Assembly (NCBI RefSeq): GCF_009931115.1
Contig: NZ_CP047491.1
Coordinates: forward strand, 3,609,501-3,673,500
Reading direction: 5' to 3'
Source: Microbulbifer hydrolyticus
Lineage (GTDB): Bacteria; Pseudomonadota; Gammaproteobacteria; Pseudomonadales; Cellvibrionaceae
Length of the DNA: 64,000 nucleotides
Part shown: in pieces, positions 1 to 8,227 of the stretch
Numbering within the stretch: position 1 is the stretch's first letter
How the letters are laid out: every line of letters begins with the position of its first letter
Made by a program: the position numbers and the translations under genes
Notes under the pieces: model-generated
Database searches by the model: none
The model's input: the letters and a program-made list of their open reading frames with translations, nothing else
What the model was told of the DNA's origin: nothing

Positions 1-53
1 TCACTGTTTCATTCATACGGAGTTTCTCGTAAGCCGCACCCCCAGAACAGAGA

Positions 54-72
54 GACCCGGGATTCCCGGGTC
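54..72. other. GC-rich perfect hairpin at the window's left edge
   Basis: GACCCGGGA and TCCCGGGTC form a near-perfect palindrome with a one-base centre. It resembles the stem of the terminator at 10155 but has no T-run on either side. It lies downstream of the integrase stop codon, so it may help end that transcript. The remaining bases 1-196 show no gene or tRNA that I can recognise. Confidence 0.35.
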
Positions 73-196
73 CTGTTCGGTCGATTGCGTGGTGCGGTAA
101 GTATTTTTGGCAACTGGGTGGCTAGCAGCAGCGAATACCGCTCATTTCTCGACCAATTGCGTATAGCTTCCATTTTCTCATTTTCAGAGAGCAACT

Positions 197-1462
197 TCAT
201 GCGACTTTTGCGCGCAATGGGACCACCTTCCCCTCCCCATGTATCCTCCCCTGTAGGTAGGCCGTTACCCGCCCGGTACAGCGCCGCAGGTGGTCGCCCA
301 GCTCCGTGCCGTGGATGTACCCACCAGTCACATCGCCAATCTTGTGGTTCACCAGCAGCTTCACATCGTAGTCGGCGAGCCCAGCAGCCTTGGCAGCAGT
401 AACGAAGGAGTGCCGCATCACATGCGGGCTGGGCAGGCCCAGGTGCCGCGCATCCACCCCGGTAAGGTGCCCACTTTGGGAGCGGGCGGAAGGGAATATC
501 CAAGGGCAATCCTCGCCGAAGACGGCCCGGTTCTCTGCGATGCGCTCCTGGAGCAAGCCAACCACATAGTCGGACAGAGGAAGGTCGAAGGCCCGCTCTT
601 CTCCGCCCTTGGGCTTAGGGACGTGCAGAAAGCCGTTCTTGGGGTCGAAATGCTCCACCCGGGCGGAGCCAGCAGCGGCCCGGCGCATTCCGGTAAAGGC
701 GAGGAACAGGTACCAGTCCCGGGCGATTGCGCTGGGCAGGTTCTGTACAGCTTCCCACCACGATGGCCAGTCCTGCACGAACGTCTTGCGGCCAACCTCC
801 TTGTTAAAGTCCACCGCCTCGGTAGGGGGCGGCGGCAGGTCGCGCTGCTTGCGGCGGGCATAGCGGTACACGGCCCGGAGGAAACGCATGGTCTGGTTGG
901 CACAGATGGGGCCGTGTTCTTTAGTAATACTGCGGTGTAGGGCGTCCACACCGAAGGTGTCGTGGCCTATCTCCTCCAGCGGGCGGTCTGCCCAGTGGGC
1001 AAGGTACAGCCGGAGGTACTTCCGATAGCCCTTAATAGTGCTGGCTTGCCGGCCCATCCGCTCGCGGCTGTCCAGATAGCCCTCCGCTGCCATGCCCAGG
1101 GTGTACACCAGTTTCTTGGGCTCCTCGGGCGGCTTGTTGGGGTCGATGCCCTGGCGCATTAGGGCGATCACCTCGCGGGCCTTGTCCCGGGCCTCGTCCA
1201 CCGTGCCGAAGTCCCGGACGTCCCCCAACTTAACCCGGCGAGTGCCCACCATGGCCCGCTTCCCGTCTGGGCCCTTCTCGGCGCTGTAGAGGTCGCGCTG
1301 TACGGTGTAGACCTTGCTGTTGGCGTGCACCGTAACCATTAGGCCGCGCACCTCGGTATCCCGCACCGAATACGAGAGCACCCGGCCCTTTTCGTTGCGC
1401 TTTGCCCACGGTAGGGCCCCCACATTCTTAAGCGTTAACCGCATCGGCTTTTTCTTGGCCAT
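197..1462 (-). CDS. Tyrosine recombinase / phage-type integrase
   Basis: Site-specific DNA recombinase of the P4/lambda integrase type, expected to integrate and excise a mobile element. The C-terminal catalytic domain shows box I (TGMRR), a basic strand (PKPKGGEERAF), the HVMRH motif and LLVNHKIGDVTGGYIHG, whose Tyr is the likely nucleophile. A SAM-like core-binding domain lies before it and an arm-binding region forms the N-terminus. I chose the ATG at 1462 (protein starts MAKKKP) because a strong AGGAGGAG site sits just upstream; the longer frame to 1531 lacks one. No excisionase, attachment-site duplication or tRNA target is visible, so the extent of any element is unknown. It probably runs to the left, out of the window. 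About 421 residues, normal for the family. Confidence 0.9.
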   Translation of the reverse strand: MAKKKPMRLTLKNVGALPWAKRNEKGRVLSYSVRDTEVRGLMVTVHANSKVYTVQRDLYSAEKGPDGKRAMVGTRRVKLGDVRDFGTVDEARDKAREVIALMRQGIDPNKPPEEPKKLVYTLGMAAEGYLDSRERMGRQASTIKGYRKYLRLYLAHWADRPLEEIGHDTFGVDALHRSITKEHGPICANQTMRFLRAVYRYARRKQRDLPPPPTEAVDFNKEVGRKTFVQDWPSWWEAVQNLPSAIARDWYLFLAFTGMRRAAAGSARVEHFDPKNGFLHVPKPKGGEERAFDLPLSDYVVGLLQERIAENRAVFGEDCPWIFPSARSQSGHLTGVDARHLGLPSPHVMRHSFVTAAKAAGLADYDVKLLVNHKIGDVTGGYIHGTELGDHLRRCTGRVTAYLQGRIHGEGKVVPLRAKVA

Positions 1463-1497
1463 TCTTGGCTCTCCTCCTGCTGTTACTGGGTGTTTCC

Positions 1498-1549
1498 GTT
1501 CGCGAACCGTTTGGTAGCCGGGGCAACCCACAGCGAACCGTTAGCGAAC
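1498..1549. promoter_or_regulatory. Repeat cluster in the integrase promoter
   Basis: A 10-base perfect palindrome GTTCGCGAAC (1498-1507) overlaps a GCGAACCGTT repeat at 1502-1511, repeated at 1533-1542, with a half copy GCGAAC at 1544-1549. Spacing of about 31 bases (three helical turns) suggests a protein-binding array: arm sites or an autoregulatory operator for the recombinase. The rest of 1550-1741 shows nothing recognisable. Confidence 0.35.
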
Positions 1550-1741
1550 TTTCTGGGCCACGGACTTACGCAGCCTTAAGCAGGAATCATTGAGTAAAGA
1601 GGGGCAGAAGCAAGCGTTTATGCGGGCTACAGCGGGGCCTAGCCATCTTAAACAACAAGGAAGGAATTAAACTGAAGGAACAAAAAAGCCCCGACAAGCG
1701 GAGCAAGGTACTAAGTGTAAGCGGCCCCCGCTGCGGCCAGC

Positions 1742-1763
1742 GGGCACTCTCGGTTGAGTGCCC
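1742..1763 (-). terminator. Hairpin downstream of the MFS transporter gene
   Basis: GGGCACTC and GAGTGCCC form a perfect 8-bp stem (1742-1749 with 1756-1763) around a 6-base loop, 40 bases past the transporter stop codon. A U-run is lacking, so it may be a weak or Rho-assisted terminator. Confidence 0.45.
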
Positions 1764-1802
1764 CGCTTACCGGCAGCAGGGAAGAACGGGAAGGGGGGAA
1801 GA

Positions 1803-3284
1803 TCAGGCCGCGACCGGCTCTGACGGCACCGGCAGTACCTCGTCTTCCTGCACGAAGAACACCGAGATAGCACCGAACACCATAAACACACCAGCCAACA
1901 TGATGATGTAGATCGCCTGGTTGTCGAACAACCCCGCCAGGATCGGTCCCGCCACCAGTGCAGACAGGATCTGCGGCGCGGCGATGGTGAAGTTGAAGAT
2001 CCCCATATACACACCGGTCTTACTGGCCGGCAGCGAGTCGGAGAGAATGGAATACGGCATCGCCAGGATTGCCGCCCAGGCAATACCGATACCGATCATC
2101 GGCAGCAGCAGGCCGAGCGCACCACTGGGCACGGTCACCTGGGTAATCAGCAGGTTCACCTGGGTTGCTTCGCCGCCCTTGAACAGCACAAAGCTCATGT
2201 AACCCAGACCACCCAGCAGCAACGACAGCGCGTAAGTCGGCTTGCGTCCCAGCTTGCTGGCAACACGGGCCAGCACGATGGAGAAGAGCGCGGCAAACAG
2301 CGAGTAGGCGGCAAAGATGATACCCACCCAGTCACCCGCGGCGCCCTTGGCCGCGGCAATGTGCGCGGGAATCTCACCCACCGAGTGCAGGTAGTCGGAA
2401 TCGAACCACTTGGCCTCGACACCCCACACGTGCTGGGTAATCGCCGGGGTGGTATAGACCCACATAATGAACAGGGAGAACCAGGAGAAGAACTGCACCA
2501 CCGCCAGCTGGCGCATGGTTTTGGGCATATTGACCAGCAGTTTGAAGAAGCCACCCAGGCGCTGCGGCAGAGACTTGCGCTCCGCCAGCTCGCGAGCCAC
2601 TTCCGCTTCATCAATACCCTTGTAAGCGTTGTATTCCTTGGGCGCGTACTCCTTGGTACGGAATACGGTCCACAGCACCGAGCCCAGCAATACCGAGGCA
2701 CCGATATAGAAGGCCCAGATCACCGAAGGCGCCACCTCTCCCGCGCGGGAAGTGTTGTCCAGCCCGATCACATTGGTAAGGATAAACGGCAGCATGGAAC
2801 CCATCACCGCACCGATGTTGATCAGCAGGGACTGCACCGAGTAGCCCACGGTACGCTGCTCTGAGGGCACCATATCCGACACCAGCGCGCGGAACGGCTG
2901 CATGGTGACATTGAAGGCCGCGTCCATCAGCGCCAGCATCACACCACCAAACAGGATCGGCGCCACGAACGCCACCACGATGCCGGCATTGGGCATAAAC
3001 GCCATGCCGAGTGCCGCGGCAATAGCACCGAACAGGATATAGGGGTTGCGACGGCCGAAGCGGTTCCAGGTGCGGTCGGAGGCGGAGCCGACAATCGGCT
3101 GCACGATCAGGCCCATCAGGGGCGCGACGATCCAGAACAGGGACAGCGAGTGCAGGTCGGCACCCAGGTCGGACAGAATCCGGCTGGCATTGGCGTTCTG
3201 CAGGGCAAAGCCGAACTGCACACCAAGGAAACCAAGGCTGACATTCCACACCTGCCAGAAGGGGAGTTTGGGCTGCTTCTTCAT
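1803..3284 (-). CDS. MFS sugar transporter, probable maltose/maltodextrin permease
   Basis: Inner-membrane, 12-helix permease of 493 residues in the GPH/sucrose-maltose type of the major facilitator superfamily. The N-terminus (FWQVWNVSLGFLGVQFGFAL) and the loop 2-3 signature SDRTWNRFGRRNPY are typical of the maltose symporters found in alpha-glucan loci of marine and xanthomonad bacteria. A central insertion with the soluble stretch EVEAKWFDSDYLHS splits the two halves. In this window it is the only candidate to carry maltose or short maltodextrins from periplasm to cytoplasm, working with the GH13/GH31 enzymes and glucokinase. G-rich boxes lie upstream (3411-3434). Substrate is inferred from family and context. 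Confidence 0.8.
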   Translation of the reverse strand: MKKQPKLPFWQVWNVSLGFLGVQFGFALQNANASRILSDLGADLHSLSLFWIVAPLMGLIVQPIVGSASDRTWNRFGRRNPYILFGAIAAALGMAFMPNAGIVVAFVAPILFGGVMLALMDAAFNVTMQPFRALVSDMVPSEQRTVGYSVQSLLINIGAVMGSMLPFILTNVIGLDNTSRAGEVAPSVIWAFYIGASVLLGSVLWTVFRTKEYAPKEYNAYKGIDEAEVARELAERKSLPQRLGGFFKLLVNMPKTMRQLAVVQFFSWFSLFIMWVYTTPAITQHVWGVEAKWFDSDYLHSVGEIPAHIAAAKGAAGDWVGIIFAAYSLFAALFSIVLARVASKLGRKPTYALSLLLGGLGYMSFVLFKGGEATQVNLLITQVTVPSGALGLLLPMIGIGIAWAAILAMPYSILSDSLPASKTGVYMGIFNFTIAAPQILSALVAGPILAGLFDNQAIYIIMLAGVFMVFGAISVFFVQEDEVLPVPSEPVAA

Positions 3285-3410
3285 CTCTCTTCTCTGATCG
3301 CTTCGTTATTTATTGTGATACTGGACTGTGATTCCAGCCGCACCGCCGCCACGAAGGCCCGGTACGGGTTTCTGGTTGTGGGGAATTCTCGCGGTTAGCG
3401 CGAGTAATCG

Positions 3411-3434
3411 CCTCCTCCGGGAAGGGGGCGGAGG
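3411..3434. promoter_or_regulatory. Inverted pair of MalT-box-like G-rich elements
   Basis: CCTCCTCCGG (minus-strand reading CCGGAGGAGG) at 3411-3420 faces GGGGCGGAGG at 3425-3434. Each differs by two bases from GGGGA(T/G)GAGG. They lie about 125 bases upstream of the MFS transporter, in line with better copies at other alpha-glucan promoters of this window. Confidence 0.4.
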
Positions 3435-3529
3435 TCAGCCGCAGGGCAACAAGCGCATAGCAGCACCGGAAACCATAAAGTCCCATAAAATGGACACAAA
3501 GCCAGTAATTAGAGATAAAGTTCTTTTTT

Positions 3530-3605
3530 TAGCACTTAAAAATATCTTAAATATAGCCCCTTAAAGTGCTACTTTTGACACACAAAGCCAGCCAAAACCC
3601 TTAAA
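3530..3605 (+). promoter_or_regulatory. hipBA promoter/operator region
   Basis: An inverted repeat TAGCACTT (3530-3537) / AAGTGCTA (3564-3571) lies 54-95 bases before hipB. Four copies of CTTAAA start at 3535, 3546, 3560 and 3600, the first two exactly 11 bases apart. TTGACA at 3575-3580 is a good -35 candidate; the -10 is unclear. A 12-base direct repeat ACACAAAGCCAG occurs at 3494 and 3580. HipB proteins normally repress their own operon through such repeats. The rest of the gap 3285-3624 shows no gene. Confidence 0.5.
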
Positions 3606-3624
3606 GTTACCTAATTGGCACATT

Positions 3625-3978
3625 ATGGACATTTCCAGACAGTCCCCCGCCGCCATTGCCGAAGCGCTCGGCCAGCGCCTCAAGCAGGCGCGGCTTAACC
3701 GGGACATCACCCAGGCGGAGGCGGCAGAGCTCGCCGGCGTCTCCCGCAAGGTGGTGCTCAATGCGGAAAAGGGCAAGGTACAGCTGGAGTCACTGATTGC
3801 GATCCTGGCCGCCCTCGACCTGACCGCGCAGCTGGACAACTTCCTGCCCCCACAGCCGCCCTCCCCGATCCAGCTGGCAAAGCTCCAGGGCAAACGGCGG
3901 CAGCGCGCCTCCGGGCAGCGGTCCGGGACCAAGGACAAACAGGATAACGACGACCAGGAGGAAACCCCGGAATGGTGA
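3625..3978 (+). CDS. hipB: HipB-like antitoxin, XRE-family regulator
   Basis: Small DNA-binding protein (117 residues) with a Cro/CI helix-turn-helix at about residues 12-66 (RLKQARLNRDITQAEAAELAG, SRKVVLNAEKGK). The following Pro-rich and highly charged tail (KDKQDNDDQEE) is probably flexible. By family knowledge it would bind HipA, block its kinase activity and repress the operon at the repeats upstream. Its stop codon overlaps the hipA start, the usual tight translational coupling of toxin-antitoxin pairs. The tail is longer than in E. coli HipB (88 residues). Confidence 0.85.
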   Translation: MDISRQSPAAIAEALGQRLKQARLNRDITQAEAAELAGVSRKVVLNAEKGKVQLESLIAILAALDLTAQLDNFLPPQPPSPIQLAKLQGKRRQRASGQRSGTKDKQDNDDQEETPEW

Positions 3979-5288
3979 TGCAGGCGATCGAGGTCCTCTA
4001 TAAAGGCAAAACCGCCGGTGGCGTCAGCTTCGATACCGACACCGGCATCGGCGCCTTCGAATACGCCCCCGACTTTATCCACAGCGGCATTGAACTCTCG
4101 CCCCTGAAAATGCCCCTCGCCCGGCGCATCTACTCCTTCCCGGAACTGCGCTTTGAAACCTTCCGAGGCCTCCCCGGTCTGATCGCCGACTCCCTGCCGG
4201 ACGACTTCGGCAACGCCGTGCTCAATACCTGGATGGCCAGCCAGGGCAAGAACCCCGCCGACATCACCCCGCTGCAACGCCTGCAGTACACCGGCAGGCG
4301 CGGCATGGGCGCACTGGAATACGCCCCCGCCACCCGCATCAAAAAGCTCAACGCCTCCCAGGACATCGCCATCGACGAGCTGGTGGCCATCGCCCAGGAA
4401 GTACTCGACCACCACAGCGGCTTCAACGTACACCTGGACAAAACCGGCGAGGACAACCGCGAGGCGATGATGGCGCTAATGTCCGTCGGCATGAGCGCCG
4501 GCGGCGCACGCCCCAAGGCCGTACTCGCCTTCAACAAGGACTTCACCCACGTGCGCTCCGGGCAGACCGAAGTACCCGAAGGCTTCACCCACCACCTGAT
4601 GAAGTTCGACGGCGTCAGCGAGCACAACAAGAACCAGGAAACCTTCGGTGACCCCATGGGCTTCGGCGCCATGGAATACGTCTACCACGAGATGGCCAGC
4701 AACTGCGGCATCGACATGATGCCCTGCCACCTGCTGCGCGAAGGCGACCGCCGGCACTTTGTCACCGAGCGCTTCGACCGTCGCGGCAACGACAAAATCC
4801 ACATCCAGACCTTAAACGGCATCGCCCATGTGGATTACAAATCCCCCGGCACTTTCTCCTATGCCGAGCTCTTCTCCGTGGCGCGCCAGCTCAAACTCAG
4901 CGCCAGGGAAGCCGAACAACTGTTCCGCCGCATGGCCTTCAACATCATCGCCCGAAACCACGACGACCACGCCAAGAACTTCGCCTTCCAGCTGACCGAA
5001 AAAACCTGGCAGCTGGCCCCCGCCTACGATCTCGCCTACAGCTACAAACCCGGCAGCCGCTGGGTCAACAGCCACTGGATGAGCCTGAACGGCAAGCGCG
5101 AAGACTTTACCCGCGCGGATCTCTACAGCCTGGAGAAAATCAGCCCACTGTTTTCCCGCAGAAAGATCGACGAGATTGTGGATGAGGTGGTTGAGGAAGT
5201 ATCGCGCTGGAGAAGCCTGGCCGAGGAATACGAAGTGCCAGAGCCTCTTATTGAGGAAATTGAGATGAATCTTCGGTTGAATATCTAG
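3972..5288 (+). CDS. hipA: HipA-family serine/threonine kinase toxin
   Basis: Cytoplasmic kinase of 438 residues. E. coli HipA phosphorylates glutamyl-tRNA synthetase and causes growth arrest and persistence; the target here is not known. An N-terminal HipA-N domain (to about 110) is followed by the kinase fold with the glycine-rich loop SAGGARPKA, the catalytic loop ARNHDDHAKN and the metal-binding segment APAYDLAYSY. All key residues are present, so it should be active. The ATG at 3972 overlaps the hipB end by 7 bases; ATG 3978 (in frame, TGATG overlap) is an equally good start. No frameshift or truncation. Confidence 0.9.
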   Translation: MVMQAIEVLYKGKTAGGVSFDTDTGIGAFEYAPDFIHSGIELSPLKMPLARRIYSFPELRFETFRGLPGLIADSLPDDFGNAVLNTWMASQGKNPADITPLQRLQYTGRRGMGALEYAPATRIKKLNASQDIAIDELVAIAQEVLDHHSGFNVHLDKTGEDNREAMMALMSVGMSAGGARPKAVLAFNKDFTHVRSGQTEVPEGFTHHLMKFDGVSEHNKNQETFGDPMGFGAMEYVYHEMASNCGIDMMPCHLLREGDRRHFVTERFDRRGNDKIHIQTLNGIAHVDYKSPGTFSYAELFSVARQLKLSAREAEQLFRRMAFNIIARNHDDHAKNFAFQLTEKTWQLAPAYDLAYSYKPGSRWVNSHWMSLNGKREDFTRADLYSLEKISPLFSRRKIDEIVDEVVEEVSRWRSLAEEYEVPEPLIEEIEMNLRLNI

Positions 5289-5384
5289 GGCTCGACACTC
5301 CAACGAAAATATCGAAAAAAGAATAAGAGTAAGAGCGCGCAATCAACAAAATCGCATACGATAAATGCCAATATATATACATAT

Positions 5385-5421
<37 letters not shown>

Positions 5422-5473
5422 AATTAGGCATAATGGCTATACCTGAGCATTTTGAATAAAACTGTTAGCTGCT

Positions 5474-5953
5474 ATGAAGAACATGATGCAGGGTCTCATC
5501 GCGGTACTACTCATATCTATTATGAGTGGCGCTGTTGCGTATAGTGGTCGCACGGTTGAAGAATCTGGCCTTTCTGGCTCTTGGTGGCCTAGAAGAAATC
5601 TTGATGAGGTCGTAACGGAAATCAGCAAGATGAAACCCACTGAAATCACTTTACAAGTGAGCCCGAAAAATCAAGCACGAATCACTCGGGCGTATCCTGA
5701 CGGCTCCATTGAAACCACAGAATCTATTAGCTTCCAGCAAGTTGGAAGCCTCTTCTACTGGAAGTTTAGGCGAGAGGACGGACTTGAATATCAGCTAGTA
5801 CTAGGCGGTTGGAAACTGAAAGGTCGTAGGAGTATTTTGTTTGGGCATCTATATCTAGCGAACTCAAAGCATGGGCTTTTTAACGGCTGGCCTGTCACCG
5901 TGCAGCTAACCAATAAAGGCACCGAACACGATAACACAGCGCCGGTGCTTTAG
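5474..5953 (+). CDS. Hypothetical secreted or membrane-anchored protein
   Basis: 159 residues; I do not recognise the family. Residues 1-23 form a signal peptide or single helix (MMQGLIAVLLISIMSGAVA). The rest is soluble, with alternating beta-like segments and several Trp/Tyr residues (SGSWWPRR, SLFYWKFRRE, LVLGGWKLKG), which resembles small extracytoplasmic beta-sheet domains. ATG at 5474 was taken; in-frame ATGs at 5483 and 5486 are alternatives. Its low GC compared with flanking genes suggests recent acquisition. It probably shares a transcript with the CPBP gene 27 bases downstream. Confidence 0.55.
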   Translation: MKNMMQGLIAVLLISIMSGAVAYSGRTVEESGLSGSWWPRRNLDEVVTEISKMKPTEITLQVSPKNQARITRAYPDGSIETTESISFQQVGSLFYWKFRREDGLEYQLVLGGWKLKGRRSILFGHLYLANSKHGLFNGWPVTVQLTNKGTEHDNTAPVL

Positions 5954-5980
5954 GCGCTAGAAGGCACTGGAGGCTATAGC

Positions 5981-6718
5981 ATGCCTGAGACTACGCTCTC
6001 GCAGCGTCCTGTTTCTCCTTGGACATTCCGCGCCGGACTGCTGGTGCTGGTTTGTTTCGCATTGCTCTATACCTGTACTAGCGCAGCACACATGCTACTG
6101 GTTAAGCATGCCATCGGATTCGAGGCTTACCTGGGAGATGGCCCTGGCCTACCGCAACACCTGCTATTGACCCTTCAACTCACTAAAGCTGTACTACTTC
6201 TAGGCGTGTTAGCGGTCGCACTGCAACGCCGTGGTCTCGACTGGGCGACGTTAGGGCTGCGGCCAACAACGCGCAAATGGCTAATGCTGGCTGTGCTTGT
6301 CGCTGTCGCGGGGCTATTAATTCGCTTAATGCTGGCGCGCTGGATGTCGGTAGCTGTACCTGACTGGGCTACTTTTATGCGGAGTCCGTACGGCAGCGTT
6401 GATAGTGGCATGATGGTAAGCATTGCGCTTGGATTTTGCACTGTGCTGCTCACGCCATTTGCCGAAGAAGTTTTTTTCCGTGGGTTTCTGTTTACCTGGA
6501 TGACTGGTCATCGCCCGGTATGGCTGGCGATGCTGGTAAGTTCATTAATTTTCGGTGCAATGCACATCATTCCACCGCAAGCAATCAGCGCTGCACTTAT
6601 GGCCCTGGCGCTTTGTGCACTCTACTGGTTCAGCAATTCATTATGGCCACCGATACTGGCACACGTTATCGGCAACGGCATTGCCTATTTTTCTATGCTG
6701 GCAAACAGCGCGTCTTAG
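5981..6718 (+). CDS. CPBP-family intramembrane glutamic endopeptidase (CAAX-protease type)
   Basis: Polytopic membrane protein of 245 residues with the full ABI/CPBP signature: E162-E163-x3-R167, F191-x3-H195 and H228-x3-N232, the residues that form the active site in Rce1-type proteases. Bacterial members process peptides, mature bacteriocins or protect against them, or act as membrane scaffolds. The substrate here cannot be told from sequence. A GGAGG site lies 9 bases before the ATG. It sits in a lower-GC patch with unrecognised small genes, perhaps part of a small transferred module. Confidence 0.85.
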   Translation: MPETTLSQRPVSPWTFRAGLLVLVCFALLYTCTSAAHMLLVKHAIGFEAYLGDGPGLPQHLLLTLQLTKAVLLLGVLAVALQRRGLDWATLGLRPTTRKWLMLAVLVAVAGLLIRLMLARWMSVAVPDWATFMRSPYGSVDSGMMVSIALGFCTVLLTPFAEEVFFRGFLFTWMTGHRPVWLAMLVSSLIFGAMHIIPPQAISAALMALALCALYWFSNSLWPPILAHVIGNGIAYFSMLANSAS

Positions 6719-6795
6719 GGTACGGCTGGGTGCATTCTAACAATACATATGAGGGAGAGCGGTGAGGACCATTTTTAGCCAAGCATCCAGACTAA

Positions 6796-6864
6796 AAACA
6801 GCTAAACCGTAGAAAAGAGCTGGACATCAAAAAGCAAGCAGAGATTGAAAAAGCCAAGAAATAG
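6796..6864 (+). other. Short open remnant encoding a charged helix
   Basis: After a stop codon an open stretch of 22 codons reads KQLNRRKELDIKKQAEIEKA and so on to a TAG. The Lys/Glu helical pattern looks like the C-terminal end of a decayed coiled-coil gene, but there is no start codon. The rest of 6719-6983 holds no gene. Confidence 0.2.
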
Positions 6865-6983
6865 GGATGGTTGTGATGCCATATAAACGCAAGCAGTTTT
6901 GTACGGATCGCTGCGCTTCCATTTTGGCACAAATGCTACATACTATTGGCCACTCCTGTCGCGGCCGTTAAGCCAAAATAAAA

Positions 6984-7517
6984 ATGAAAAACGTAGAATC
7001 AAGCTGCTGGAGAGTAATGGTCTTAGTACTGTCAGTTACGGCAGTTCTTATATTTTTCCGACTCCATATTTTTTTGACGGTAACTCCATTCGAATGTTGG
7101 GGTTTTGAAGACGTGTGGGACCACCGCCCAGACACCTTGAATCCATTTTGGATGTATACGCTAGTATTTTTATTGCTTACTGCCTGGTCACTTCTGGAGT
7201 TGGCACTTGGCGTATTTTCAAAAAGTCAGCGGTTTGTTCCGTTTGTTTCGCTCGTATTGATGATTTCGGTTTTATTCGGGCATTTGCACTTTTGGCAAGC
7301 ATTCCAGGTTACGCGTGGAGAAGCGGAATTTAGTCACTTTACGCTTGAGCTGGTTCACTTTAGGCGACCTGAGCCTGAAGAGAGACGTTCGGACTTTCCT
7401 CCAAGCTGGCAGGAGTATTTAATTGAAAATAGGTGTTCTAAAGGTTTGGCGATTTCAAGTATGTCAGATCAGGAACGGGAAGAGCTTCACAGGAAGTATC
7501 TGGAGCTCTGGGACTAA
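6984..7517 (+). CDS. Hypothetical membrane protein
   Basis: 177 residues, family not recognised. Three hydrophobic segments are visible at about residues 10-32, 55-77 and 84-103 (FVPFVSLVLMISVLFG). A soluble, charged C-terminal third follows, with SWQEYLIENRCSKG and a final helix DQEREELHRKYLELWD. Codon use is AT-richer than in the flanking metabolic genes. No clear ribosome site, so the ATG at 6984 is tentative. 7518-7693 downstream holds nothing recognisable. Confidence 0.45.
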   Translation: MKNVESSCWRVMVLVLSVTAVLIFFRLHIFLTVTPFECWGFEDVWDHRPDTLNPFWMYTLVFLLLTAWSLLELALGVFSKSQRFVPFVSLVLMISVLFGHLHFWQAFQVTRGEAEFSHFTLELVHFRRPEPEERRSDFPPSWQEYLIENRCSKGLAISSMSDQEREELHRKYLELWD

Positions 7518-7693
7518 GATCTTAACAAAGTGCAGTAATGGGACACCTAAATTTGTACATTTCAGCTGCAGCGACACTAATCAGCGACTGTGATTAGTAG
7601 TAACCTAAAAGCCTAGACAAGTACCCGGGGCGATAACCCAGGATCTGCCCCCCAACACCTCGTAACAAACCCGAGCAATCATAAGTCAGTTTT

Positions 7694-8158
7694 ATGCAAT
7701 TTCTTCTCATCGCATTACGCGCACTTACCGTATGGTCGCTTCTCTGTTCTCAGGCTCTCGCCGTGGAGATAGAGCCATTTACCTCAGACGGCTGCAGTGC
7801 CTTCCCGGACGGGACCATGGAGCAGGAAGAACTGTGGCTGGAATGCTGCAAGGCGCACGATTACGCCTATTGGAAGGGAGGCTCCTACGAGGAGCGGGTC
7901 GCGGCCGATGAAGCGCTTAAGGCCTGCGTGGCGAAAACCGGGCAGAAGGAGGTGGCGGCGCTGATGCTGGCCGGGGTGCGGATTGGCGGTACGCCCTACC
8001 TCCCCATGGATTTTCGCTGGGGGTATGGCTGGCCAGTGGGGCGGGGGTATAAAGCGCTTTCTGCGGAGGAAGAGGAAGCGGTCAGGCGCAGCGAAGCCGC
8101 TACCAATTCAAAAAAAACGGATGAATCTCGAATAATGACTGAAACTGCGGATTTTTAG
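7694..8158 (+). CDS. Secreted protein with a phospholipase A2-like CCxxHD motif
   Basis: 154 residues with a signal peptide (MQFLLIALRALTVWSLLCSQALA). The mature part begins with the conserved DGCSAFPDGT block, then LWLECCKAHDYAYWKGGSYEER, and later RIGGTPYLPMDFRWGYGW. The CCKAHDYAYW segment has the Cys-Cys-x-x-His-Asp arrangement of the secreted phospholipase A2 active helix, with His and Asp in catalytic spacing. Homologues I recall are small uncharacterised periplasmic proteins. No canonical Ca-binding loop (YGCxCG) is visible, so true lipase activity is uncertain. The last 30 residues are low complexity. Confidence 0.6.
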   Translation: MQFLLIALRALTVWSLLCSQALAVEIEPFTSDGCSAFPDGTMEQEELWLECCKAHDYAYWKGGSYEERVAADEALKACVAKTGQKEVAALMLAGVRIGGTPYLPMDFRWGYGWPVGRGYKALSAEEEEAVRRSEAATNSKKTDESRIMTETADF

Positions 8159-8227
8159 AGCGAAAATGAAGACCTGATCACGCAAATACCGCAGCCTGTC
8201 GGACGATTACCATCGATGAACCGTCTG

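Noticed and set aside
1..196. tRNA or attachment-site end next to the integrase
   Set aside because: I found no cloverleaf or tRNA 3-prime end, only a GC hairpin.
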